Assembly: GCA_934643535.1 (NCBI GenBank)
Contig: CAKUCE010000172.1
Coordinates: 1 to 6,535 of the forward strand
Direction of reading: 5' to 3'
From: an uncultured Clostridia bacterium
GTDB lineage: Bacteria > Bacillota > Clostridia > Christensenellales > Aristaeellaceae
DNA length: 6,535 nucleotides
Shown here one piece after another: positions 1-5,766 of this stretch; the first letter of the stretch is position 1, and each line of letters opens with the position of its first letter. The notes beneath the pieces are model-generated. The model was not told the origin of the DNA. It did no database searches and saw only the letters and a program-made list of their open reading frames with translations. The position numbers and the translations under genes were made by a program.

Positions 1-1254
1 GCCCCAGGTGGCGCAGGTCAGGGCCAGCCGCTTTTTGCTGTGATCCTGAAGGGCGGCGATGGTTTCCTGCAGATCCGTGTTTTTCTCAATCTGCAGGCCC
101 AGACCTTCCGCCACTTTTTCCACATAGCCAAGGCTGGTGCCCCAGCCGGTGCCGCGGGCTTTGACGCCCCAGCAGTTGTTGCCCGTGGCCATGCTGCCAA
201 GAAGAATGGGCAGATAGCGCTGAAATTCCTCCGGCTTATCCGGGTGATATTTTACATGATAGCTTTGGCAATGATACTGATTCACCGAACAGGAGCAGAA
301 GTAGAAGCCTTCGCCGTTTTCGGTGAACTGATCCAGCCGGGCCAGCTCCTCCGGGGTCAGCAGATTGGCCAGCACCATGGCGGCGGCGGTAGGACCGCAT
401 CCGCCATGGCCAAAAATGCGGTATTTTTTGGAGTTGGGCACTTCGAAAGTCAGCCGGGCGTAAACGGGGTCGTTCTGGGCATACACCATAAATTGCCCTA
501 CGCCGTCCACCGTGACCATGCCGTTGCCGGTTTCCCGGCTGTCCAGTTCCCACTTGAAAATGTCGGTTACATCAGCCGCAGGCTCCCGGGCCGTCAGCTT
601 CCCCATGACCACCATGCGCTGGCGGCTGTCGCCGGTGGTGACCATAACCACCACGCGGTCGCCGTACTCCGGCAGGTTTTCGGGCAAAGAAAAAACGGAA
701 CGGTCGGTCTGAACCTTCAGGGCCTTTTCAAAGGCGGCTTTCGTGCCGGTTTCCTGATCCAGCCGCCAGCTGTCCTCGTCGTCGTAGGACACGGAGAAGG
801 CGGCGAAAAGGGAAAGATCGTTGTTTCCGCCAGGGGTCAGCAGCCATAAACGGCTGTGGGCCAGACAATAGTCTTTTTCCATATAATCCCGCAGAAACGA
901 GAAAGGCCCGTCCTCCACACCGGGGCTGCCGTAGAGGATGGTCACCGGGTCGGAAAAATCCGCGCTGGCCTCGCAGTCCATAAAAACGGAGCCGTAATAG
1001 TAGGAAGAACGGTTATAGCGCAGCTTGCGGTAGGCCTTGTTGTCCGTCCCCTGCAGGACGGCCTGATTGACAAGGCCGTCTTCCGTATAAAGCCAGCCGG
1101 CAATATCGGGGTTGATCGTGTGAAGATAGTCGAAATCCGCCCCGAACTCGGCCAGGGCGGAAACGCCGGACAGCAGGGCGCAGACGAGCAGCAGACCGAT
1201 CAGGGAACGGAAGCAATGCTTCCCCGCGCCGCCGCACCGCCGGATTCCGTGCAT
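1..1254 (-). CDS. Exported pseudo-sortase B / C39-like peptidase fusion (partial, runs off left edge)
   Basis: Translated on the minus strand, this frame stays open for 418 codons to the left edge, so the C-terminus is missing. In-frame TAA and TGA lie just upstream. Of two nearby ATGs (1260 and 1254) the second is preferred because a GAGGG sits 6 bases before it. Residues 1-35 are a signal peptide ending SALA. Residues about 37-222 match class B sortases in order: NPDIAGWLY, the LQGTDN motif (67-72), GSVFMD (88-93), ILYGS (106-110) and VTTG...RMVV (205-216). Family knowledge puts catalytic His after YG and catalytic Cys at the end of LSTC; here they read Ser110 and Gly208, while an Arg (213) remains. 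Residues about 255-418 look like a C39-type peptidase: AQNDP with Gln260 as likely oxyanion residue, then GHGGCGPTAAAMVL with Cys286 as nucleophile. The His and Asp would lie beyond the edge. It follows the VanW-type gene by 47 bases, probably in one operon. Inference: a surface cysteine peptidase with a non-catalytic sortase fold. Confidence 0.82.
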   Translation of the reverse strand, partial: MHGIRRCGGAGKHCFRSLIGLLLVCALLSGVSALAEFGADFDYLHTINPDIAGWLYTEDGLVNQAVLQGTDNKAYRKLRYNRSSYYYGSVFMDCEASADFSDPVTILYGSPGVEDGPFSFLRDYMEKDYCLAHSRLWLLTPGGNNDLSLFAAFSVSYDDEDSWRLDQETGTKAAFEKALKVQTDRSVFSLPENLPEYGDRVVVMVTTGDSRQRMVVMGKLTAREPAADVTDIFKWELDSRETGNGMVTVDGVGQFMVYAQNDPVYARLTFEVPNSKKYRIFGHGGCGPTAAAMVLANLLTPEELARLDQFTENGEGFYFCSCSVNQYHCQSYHVKYHPDKPEEFQRYLPILLGSMATGNNCWGVKARGTGWGTSLGYVEKVAEGLGLQIEKNTDLQETIAALQDHSKKRLALTCATWG

Positions 1255-1260
1255 GTGCAT

Positions 1261-1265
1261 CCCTC
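1261..1265 (-). promoter_or_regulatory. Ribosome binding site of the pseudo-sortase/C39 gene
   Basis: The minus strand reads GAGGG here. It directly abuts the ATG at 1260 but is 6 bases from the ATG at 1254, which favours 1254 as the start. Confidence 0.5.
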
Positions 1266-1301
1266 ATTACTCTTTTGAAATTTCAGGCCGCAGGGTCGGG
1301 T

Positions 1302-2579
1302 TCACGCCCGGAAGATGCAGCAGGTCAGCACGCCGTCGCAGTCAAAGAACTGATAACGGATGGCGTAGGGCAGGGTATTCTCCAGCGTCAGGTTGATATT
1401 GCCGCCGCCCACGGCCGCGTCAAAGCCCTGTTTGATGTAGTAAATGCCCACATCCGCGTGTACCCGGCGATGGGTCACCAGAATCGGCACCTGAATGGTG
1501 GCGGCGTAGAAGGTGGTATTCACCTGACAGGTACCGCCGCCGTAGCCGCTGGTGGCGTTTTTGCTCATGATGGGGGCGGATTTGTAGCCCGTGGACTTGC
1601 GGTAGGGGCCGATCACCTGATTCTGGTCGTAGGTTTCGCCGGGCTGCAGCACAATGCCGCTGATCAGGCCGGAAGCCAGATGGATGTTCCAGTTGCGGCC
1701 CTGATACTGCAGACTGTACACGCCCACCGCGTAGAAAGTGGTCATAACGCTGATGAGGTCGCCGGGCTGAGCTTCTTCCCAGTCCACCACGGGCATGACG
1801 TAGGCCACGTCCTCTTCACTCACGTAGCCCCTGGTGCGGTGATAGGGAACGCCGTAGCGGCCCATCTCGTCCTTTTCATAGGCGCAGAAGGCAGCGCCGG
1901 GGTTGACGGTCTGGAAGACCTCGCCGTCGTCATAGGAAACGATGTCGGCGCTCTTGTTGGTGAAAACCATCAGGGGCATGATGTCCAGACCGGGAATCTC
2001 GCCCGCGTCCCAGACCAGCCGGTCCCATTTGAAAAGGGAATCGCAGAGCATGTAGCCGGTCTTGCCGTTGTAGCGGGCGCGGCACCAGTCGCCGTCCACC
2101 TCGCTGACGATGACCTCTTTGTACATGGGCACCCAGACCAGCACCTTCGAGCCGGCGTCGGCTTCCTCATAAACGGCGGCCTGATTCAGCGCATAGGCCT
2201 GATAGGCCTCCCGGAAGCCGCTTTCGTCGGGAAGTCCCGGCTCCACGGTGGGCAGCGGCTCGATGGGAGAACCATCCATGGAGATCATGGCCTGCAGATA
2301 CTGAGTCTGCACGTAGCCTTCGCCCTCGCCGAAGACGATGCGCGCCCAGCCGCTGTCCATCAGTTCCAGAATGGAAACAAGGGAATCCTTGGGAATGCTG
2401 CCCTTGCCGCTGGAATCCTTGCGCGGCTCCCGGCGCACCTTCAGGGCTACGGAGGCGTAGGCCTGATATTGGACTTCTTCTTTTGTATCCGTTTCTTCCG
2501 CCGATACGGGAAGCGCCAGCACAAAAAGTACGGCGGTCAGGGCCAGGCAAAGCAGCTTTTTCCACATCTTCCGCTTCAT
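1302..2579 (-). CDS. Exported SH3-like repeat protein with C-terminal VanW domain
   Basis: A 425-residue protein. Residues 1-27 are a signal peptide: basic MKRKMWKK, a hydrophobic core, then LPVSA as cleavage site, so it is exported. Three SH3-like stretches follow: about 38-95 (VALKVRREP... GWARI... GYV), 127-184 (AAVYEEADAGS... GDWCRARYNGKTGYM) and, more weakly, 205-258 (ending TRGYVSEED). Such modules usually bind cell wall. Residues 294-423 are a VanW domain: NWNIHLASGLISG, LQPGETYDQN, the signature GYGGGTCQVNTTFY (346-358), and GIYYIKQGFDAAV. VanW domains are common in Gram-positive surface proteins and named from vancomycin gene clusters, but their biochemical role is not established. 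The start at 2579 is chosen over an in-frame ATG at 2639 because AGGAG lies 8 bases before it and the signal peptide begins there. It has its own promoter and probably shares a transcript with the downstream pseudo-sortase/C39 gene. Confidence 0.9.
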   Translation of the reverse strand: MKRKMWKKLLCLALTAVLFVLALPVSAEETDTKEEVQYQAYASVALKVRREPRKDSSGKGSIPKDSLVSILELMDSGWARIVFGEGEGYVQTQYLQAMISMDGSPIEPLPTVEPGLPDESGFREAYQAYALNQAAVYEEADAGSKVLVWVPMYKEVIVSEVDGDWCRARYNGKTGYMLCDSLFKWDRLVWDAGEIPGLDIMPLMVFTNKSADIVSYDDGEVFQTVNPGAAFCAYEKDEMGRYGVPYHRTRGYVSEEDVAYVMPVVDWEEAQPGDLISVMTTFYAVGVYSLQYQGRNWNIHLASGLISGIVLQPGETYDQNQVIGPYRKSTGYKSAPIMSKNATSGYGGGTCQVNTTFYAATIQVPILVTHRRVHADVGIYYIKQGFDAAVGGGNINLTLENTLPYAIRYQFFDCDGVLTCCIFRA

Positions 2580-2587
2580 CTTTTGTT

Positions 2588-2592
2588 CTCCT
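2588..2592 (-). promoter_or_regulatory. Ribosome binding site of the VanW-type gene
   Basis: The minus strand reads AGGAG followed by eight bases (AACAAAAG) and the ATG at 2579. This decides the start in favour of 2579 over the upstream in-frame ATG at 2639, which has no comparable site. Confidence 0.7.
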
Positions 2593-2648
2593 GTCTGTTG
2601 TTCTGCCGGATTTCCCCTTAAAAAGCGTACAGGAAACACAGCCCTGTT

Positions 2649-2678
2649 ATTATACGAGCTTTCGGTTTACTCCGTCAA
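2649..2678 (-). promoter_or_regulatory. Sigma-A promoter of the VanW/pseudo-sortase operon, overlapping the upstream gene's stop
   Basis: On the minus strand the -35 TTGACG (2678-2673) and a perfect -10 TATAAT (2654-2649) are 18 bases apart. The -35 lies inside the last codons of the AlbA_2-type gene (LLTE), whose TAA stop (2669-2667) is in the spacer. Transcription would start near 2642, leaving a leader of about 60 bases before the ATG at 2579. The envelope genes can therefore be expressed independently of the regulator gene upstream. Confidence 0.75.
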
Positions 2679-3896
2679 TAGACAGATGCATTCCGTGGGG
2701 CGGAAAACCCGCCGCTCCTCCTGAAGAAGCCCATCCCGGGCCATTCGATGCATCAGAAGCGTCGCCTGCCGGGGGCTCAGCTCCAGCTCATGAGCCGCCG
2801 TATCCCGGTCAAGCTGCCGACGGTTCAGGTACAGCTCCAGCAGCCGTTCGGACTGCTCCACGTAGGGCGAGGAGGCTCTTTTGGGCGGCCGCCACGCGCT
2901 GGGAAGCGTGATGGTAAAATGTTTTTCCCCGGGCCGCACGGTCAGCCCGCTGCGGTTGGCAAACAGACCTCCTTCGGCATAAAGCCAGCGGTTTCCGCCG
3001 CCGAAGTCGGGATACAGGCGTTGAATGATCTCCATCAGATGGGGATTTCGGCATACGGCCGTTCCGCTGCTGGCGGCCAGCCGGCTGACGGGCAGTTTGG
3101 CTCCCGGCGCGGAAAGCTCCAGCCGGTCTTCCAGAAAAGCCAGCCGCCACGGCGCGGTGGAAGCGCCGTCCAGCAGAGAAAACAGCACCCGCAGCATTTC
3201 GATCAGGGAAGGAGTCGAAAATTCTTCCGCACCGGAAACAGCGGCGCGCCGCTGGGCCCGCATCCGGCAGAACTCGTTGATCTTGTCCAGAAGCCGCCTG
3301 CGCATCTCCGGCAGGGTGCTTTCCAGCCAGTCCCGGTACAGGAGCCTGCCGGCCCGCCGGTGACTGGCCAGCCAGAGCAGCTCCACCCGGTAGCGCCGCT
3401 GATCGCAAAGCATCCAGGACAGATTGGTATCCAGCGCATCCGCCAGTTGAAGGCCCAGCACCCGCAGCTGGGGCTTGCCCAGCGAAAGGCCCAGTTCCCG
3501 GAAACGGTGGGCCAGGCCGTGCAGCGTCAGGCCCTGATGGAGAGAGCGTTGAAGCTCGTAATCCTCGCCGTCCGTTTCCTGGATGGCGGACTGGATCCAT
3601 TCCTCCGGGGCCAGCCGGGCCGACGTTCCATCGGGGATCCAGCAGCCTTTTTTCAGACCGTATAAACGGTCAAAATAGGGTTTTTCTTTGCCGGGCCGAA
3701 TTTCCATCTGCCCGGATTTTTCGTCCCATTCCAAAGAGCCGACCGGCTCCGGAAGGATTTGCTGGCACAGCCATTCCAGCCAGCGGTAGCCGTCCCCCTC
3801 GGAACGGGGGAGGTAGCCGCCCTGACCGTTGAGCATGGCAATCGCCAGCGGGAGACTGTCCCGCCAAACGATCCGGTTTGAATCCGTCACGCGCAT
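2667..3896 (-). CDS. Divergent AlbA_2 / RecG-C-terminal-like / winged-helix protein, probable regulator
   Basis: A 409-residue protein with no signal peptide or membrane segment. Residues about 10-105 match the AlbA_2 (Schlafen-type) domain: LPLAIAMLNGQGGYL corresponds to the usual 'AfaN..GG' core, followed by ILPEPVGSLEW and PGKEKPYFDRLYG. Residues 112-260 match the middle of the AlbA_2 plus RecG-C-like family: HQGLTLHGLAHRF, QLRVLGLQLADALDTNLSWMLCDQ, then DRLELSAPGAKLP (257-269) and CRNPHLMEIIQRL (282-294), the HATPase_c_4-type block. In typical members a conserved REAL.NA..HRDY motif precedes the DR.E..SPG block; here that place reads EMLRVLFSLLDGASTAPWRL, so ATP binding is doubtful. Residues 347-395 form a likely winged helix (RDTAAHELELSPRQATLLMHRMARDGLLQEE). 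Known members are mostly annotated as putative DNA-binding regulators without a defined target. Start 3896 follows GGCGGTGA and a TTGACA/TAAAAT promoter. It is transcribed divergently from the TetR operon. Function beyond nucleic-acid binding is not known. Confidence 0.8.
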   Translation of the reverse strand: MRVTDSNRIVWRDSLPLAIAMLNGQGGYLPRSEGDGYRWLEWLCQQILPEPVGSLEWDEKSGQMEIRPGKEKPYFDRLYGLKKGCWIPDGTSARLAPEEWIQSAIQETDGEDYELQRSLHQGLTLHGLAHRFRELGLSLGKPQLRVLGLQLADALDTNLSWMLCDQRRYRVELLWLASHRRAGRLLYRDWLESTLPEMRRRLLDKINEFCRMRAQRRAAVSGAEEFSTPSLIEMLRVLFSLLDGASTAPWRLAFLEDRLELSAPGAKLPVSRLAASSGTAVCRNPHLMEIIQRLYPDFGGGNRWLYAEGGLFANRSGLTVRPGEKHFTITLPSAWRPPKRASSPYVEQSERLLELYLNRRQLDRDTAAHELELSPRQATLLMHRMARDGLLQEERRVFRPTECICLLTE

Positions 3897-3929
3897 TGGT
3901 TCACCGCCTATGATGTTTTTGATGAATTT

Positions 3930-3958
3930 ATTTTAGAAAAAATTTTTTCCGCTGTCAA
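3930..3958 (-). promoter_or_regulatory. Sigma-A promoter of the AlbA_2-type gene
   Basis: On the minus strand a perfect -35 TTGACA (3958-3953) and a -10 TAAAAT (3935-3930) are separated by 17 bases. The spacer is dominated by a 12-bp A6T6 palindrome. The start point would be near 3923, giving a leader of about 26 bases. Confidence 0.75.
3937..3948. repeat. A6T6 palindrome in promoter spacer
   Basis: Six A followed by six T form a perfect 12-bp palindrome between the -35 and -10 of the leftward promoter. It may be an intrinsically bent A-tract or simply AT-rich spacer sequence. Confidence 0.6.
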
Positions 3959-4061
3959 GCAAATGTACACAGACAGTCATATTCTTAAGGGAAAATTTTC
4001 ACGTTCTTAGCAGCGAAAGCCTTTGTGAGACCTGAAAAATGCAGATATTTGACGAAAAAGC
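3959..4061. other. Central part of the divergent intergenic region
   Basis: This stretch between the two outward promoters has no credible gene. It is AT-rich compared with the flanking genes. It holds a 10-bp palindrome GAAAATTTTC (3991-4000) and an extra TTGACG (4049-4054), 13 bases upstream of the TTGACG used as -35 for the rightward operon. No 6-mer resembling a -10 box lies at proper distance from the first copy, so it is not called as a second promoter. Confidence 0.4.
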
Positions 4062-4090
4062 TTGACGGCTAATGAATATTAGCTTATAAT
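4062..4090 (+). promoter_or_regulatory. Sigma-A promoter of the tetR-rsgA-methyltransferase operon
   Basis: TTGACG (4062-4067) and a perfect TATAAT (4085-4090) are 17 bases apart, with a predicted start near 4097. The spacer and the start region are each covered by an inverted repeat, so this promoter should be strong when free and tightly repressible. Confidence 0.85.
4068..4083. promoter_or_regulatory. Probable TetR operator O1
   Basis: A perfect inverted repeat GCTAAT-GAAT-ATTAGC, with 6-bp arms and a 4-bp centre, exactly fills the promoter spacer. A dimer bound here would block RNA polymerase. TetR-family proteins typically bind palindromes at their own promoters, and the regulator gene starts 43 bases downstream. 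Confidence 0.75.
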
Positions 4091-4091
4091 G

Positions 4092-4107
4092 GCTAACGCA
4101 CATTAGC
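4092..4107. promoter_or_regulatory. Probable TetR operator O2
   Basis: GCTAAC-GCAC-ATTAGC repeats the O1 layout with one arm mismatch. It covers the predicted transcription start. Both sites share the extended pattern GGCTAAY-N4-ATTAGCT. The centres of O1 and O2 are 24 bp apart, so two dimers could sit on flanking sides of the -10 box. Confidence 0.72.
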
Positions 4108-4111
4108 TGAC

Positions 4112-4118
4112 AAAGGAG
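4112..4118 (+). promoter_or_regulatory. Ribosome binding site of the TetR-family gene
   Basis: AAAGGAG lies 7 bases upstream of the ATG at 4126, at good spacing, and lies just downstream of operator O2. Confidence 0.75.
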
Positions 4119-4125
4119 CATTCTG

Positions 4126-4758
4126 ATGCGCGATACCAAAGGGAAAATTCAGTCGGAGGCCCTTCGCCTTTTTGCCGGGAACGGCTATCATGCCGTTACG
4201 GTGGAACAGATCGCCGCCGCCGTGGGAATCAAGGCGCCGTCGCTTTATAAGCACTATTCCGGCAAGCGGGCGATCTTTGACGGCATTGTTCATCAAATGG
4301 AGGAACGGGATCTTCAGCAGGCCCGCGTTCACCGGATGCCGGAAGAGAACGGTACGGCCGAAAATCCCGCCGGGGAACCGGCAACAATGGAAAAGCTGTC
4401 GGCCTTCAGCCGTGCCCAGTTTCGTTACTGGACGGAGGAAACATTTCCGTCCCGGTTTCGGAGGATGCTGACGCTGGAACAGTACCGCGACCCGGAAATG
4501 GCAAGGCTGTACAGGCAGTATCTGTCCGCCGGGCCTGTGGACTATCTGACGGATATTTTCCGGCCAGGGGCGGCCTCCCGGGAGGAAGCGCGCCTGCTGG
4601 CGCTGGAATTCTACGGCCCCATGTTTCTTTTATACAGCATATACGACAGCGGGGAGAAAAACGCGGCGGCGCTTCTGGAGGCGCATCTTGCCCGGTTTTC
4701 AAAGAAATACCCGGCTGCTCAAGGAGAAAAGGAAGGATCATCAAAGAATGACGAATGA
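4126..4758 (+). CDS. TetR/AcrR-family transcriptional regulator
   Basis: A 210-residue protein of normal size for TetR-family repressors. Residues 1-52 are the DNA-binding domain: KIQSEALRLFAGNGYHAVTV, then helix-turn-helix VEQIAAAVGIKAPSLYKHYSGK (about 26-47), with the family's typical LYKHY/F..K pattern. Residues 53-195 are a helical ligand-binding and dimerisation domain that differs between subfamilies; its ligand cannot be told from sequence. The C-terminal tail (GEKEGSSKNDE) is charged. It is first in an operon with an RsgA-type GTPase, which it overlaps by 11 bases, and a methyltransferase. Two inverted repeats in its promoter suggest autorepression that also controls the two downstream genes. 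The start is fixed by AAAGGAG and the promoter position. Confidence 0.93.
   Translation: MRDTKGKIQSEALRLFAGNGYHAVTVEQIAAAVGIKAPSLYKHYSGKRAIFDGIVHQMEERDLQQARVHRMPEENGTAENPAGEPATMEKLSAFSRAQFRYWTEETFPSRFRRMLTLEQYRDPEMARLYRQYLSAGPVDYLTDIFRPGAASREEARLLALEFYGPMFLLYSIYDSGEKNAAALLEAHLARFSKKYPAAQGEKEGSSKNDE
4729..4736 (+). promoter_or_regulatory. Ribosome binding site of rsgA
   Basis: AAGGAAGG lies inside the end of the TetR-family gene, 11 bases before the ATG at 4748. The longish spacing and the 11-base gene overlap suggest translation partly coupled to the upstream gene. Confidence 0.5.
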
Positions 4759-5743
4759 AAATCTCTGCCGCTGCCGGATCGCGGCACAGGAAAAAGGACT
4801 GTATCGGTTGGAACACGATGGAATGGAGCAGCCCGCGCAGGTGTCGGGCAAACTGCAGTATGAGGCGGTCAGCCCGTCCGATTATCCCGCCGTGGGCGAT
4901 TACGTGCTGGCGGACCTGAACGGCGGCGGACAGGCCGTGATCCATCAGGTGCTGCCCCGGAAAAGCCTGCTGCTGCGTAAGGCTGCCGGACCGGTCCGGG
5001 AGGAGCAGGCCGTGGCCGCCAACGTGGACATCCTGTTTCTATGCATGGCCCTCAACAACGATTTCAATCTCCGGCGGCTGGAACGGTATCTTGCCGCCGC
5101 ATGGAACAGTGGAGCCACGCCGGTAGTCGTGCTGACCAAAGCCGATCTTTGCGGCAATCCGTCAGAAAAGGTGGCCGCCGTAGAAGAAGCGGCTCCCGGC
5201 ACGGACGTGCTGCTTACCTCGGCGGCGCAGGAGGACGGTATACGTCCCCTGCTGCCATACCTGACCCCTGGCAAGACGGTGGCGTTTGTGGGCTCCTCCG
5301 GCGTGGGAAAATCGACCCTGATGAACGGTCTGTTGGGGAAGGAAATTCTGGCTACCGGCGGTTTGAGAAACGACGACCGGGGACGGCACACCACCACCCG
5401 GCGGCAGATGTTCTTCCTGCCCGGCGGCGCGGCATTGATCGACACGCCCGGGATGCGGGAACTGGGCCTATGGGATTCGGAGTCTGGGCTGGAAACGGCC
5501 TTTGCCGATATAGAAGCACTGGCCCGGCAGTGCCGTTTTCGGGACTGCCGCCACGAAAAGGAACCCGGCTGTGCTGTTCGGGCGGCGCTGGCGTCGGGCG
5601 AATTGTCGGAGGAACGTTTTCGGTCATGGCAGCGGCTTTCTGCTGAAAACCGTTATGCGGATGATCGGGCGGCTCATCTGAGCGCCAAGGAGAAAAAATT
5701 TCGTATGATCGCCAAATTCAATAAAAACAACATCAAACGCTAG
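4748..5743 (+). CDS. rsgA: RsgA-type ribosome small-subunit-dependent GTPase
   Basis: A 331-residue circularly permuted GTPase. Residues about 5-75 form the N-terminal OB fold (VSGKLQYEA, PAVGDYVLADL, VLPRKSLLLR). The G motifs follow in permuted order: G4 LTKADL (129-134, Thr replacing the usual Asn of NKxD), G5 TSAA (157-160), G1 GSSGVGKST (182-190), G2 TTTR (215-218) and G3 DTPG (232-235). A C-terminal zinc knuckle has Cys262, Cys267, His269 and Cys275, and the tail is basic (KFNKNNIKR). RsgA binds the 30S subunit late in assembly and hydrolyses GTP to release it. The AANVDILFLCMALNNDFNLRRLERYL stretch resembles the longer RsgA paralogue type seen in many Firmicutes, so the genome may hold a second copy elsewhere. 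Start 4748 is chosen because MTNENL follows AAGGAAGG by 11 bases; an in-frame ATG at 4688 lies deep in the TetR gene. The overlap suggests translational coupling. Confidence 0.93.
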   Translation: MTNENLCRCRIAAQEKGLYRLEHDGMEQPAQVSGKLQYEAVSPSDYPAVGDYVLADLNGGGQAVIHQVLPRKSLLLRKAAGPVREEQAVAANVDILFLCMALNNDFNLRRLERYLAAAWNSGATPVVVLTKADLCGNPSEKVAAVEEAAPGTDVLLTSAAQEDGIRPLLPYLTPGKTVAFVGSSGVGKSTLMNGLLGKEILATGGLRNDDRGRHTTTRRQMFFLPGGAALIDTPGMRELGLWDSESGLETAFADIEALARQCRFRDCRHEKEPGCAVRAALASGELSEERFRSWQRLSAENRYADDRAAHLSAKEKKFRMIAKFNKNNIKR

Positions 5744-5750
5744 CCTTTGG

Positions 5751-5758
5751 AAAGGAGG
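5751..5758 (+). promoter_or_regulatory. Ribosome binding site of the methyltransferase gene
   Basis: AAAGGAGG is a near-perfect Shine-Dalgarno 8 bases before the ATG at 5767. It lies in the 23-base gap after the rsgA stop, which holds no promoter or terminator. Confidence 0.8.
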
Positions 5759-5766
5759 CATTTTCC

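Noticed and set aside
40..849. Long plus-strand open frame of 269 codons
   Set aside because: It is antisense to the pseudo-sortase/C39 gene, whose minus-strand translation carries recognisable motifs; the plus-strand product has none and no ribosome binding site.
1013..1267. Minus-strand frame starting MRDAHARN
   Set aside because: Its ATG overlaps the start of the pseudo-sortase gene in another frame; the product is Arg-rich and lacks the motifs found in the chosen frame.
1276..1285. Palindrome TGAAATTTCA between the VanW and pseudo-sortase genes
   Set aside because: A 10-bp AT-rich palindrome without loop or T run; too weak to be a terminator, and no second copy supports an operator.
1275..2621. 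Long plus-strand open frame of 448 codons
   Set aside because: It is exactly antisense to the SH3-VanW gene. The His-, Gly- and Val-rich translation is typical of a codon-bias shadow in GC-rich DNA.
2612..2650. Possible terminator in the VanW leader (ACAGG ... CCTGT followed by TTTTT)
   Set aside because: The stem is only 5 bp with a 9-base loop, and four bases separate it from the T run. It also lies just downstream of a strong promoter, where a terminator would make little sense without an attenuation mechanism.
2748..3665. Plus-strand open frame of 305 codons
   Set aside because: It is antisense to the AlbA_2-type gene, with a low-complexity Gln/Pro/Arg-rich product and no family motif.
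4049..4054. Second TTGACG as an alternative -35
   Set aside because: No -10-like sequence sits 16-18 bases downstream; the copy at 4062 has perfect spacing to TATAAT.
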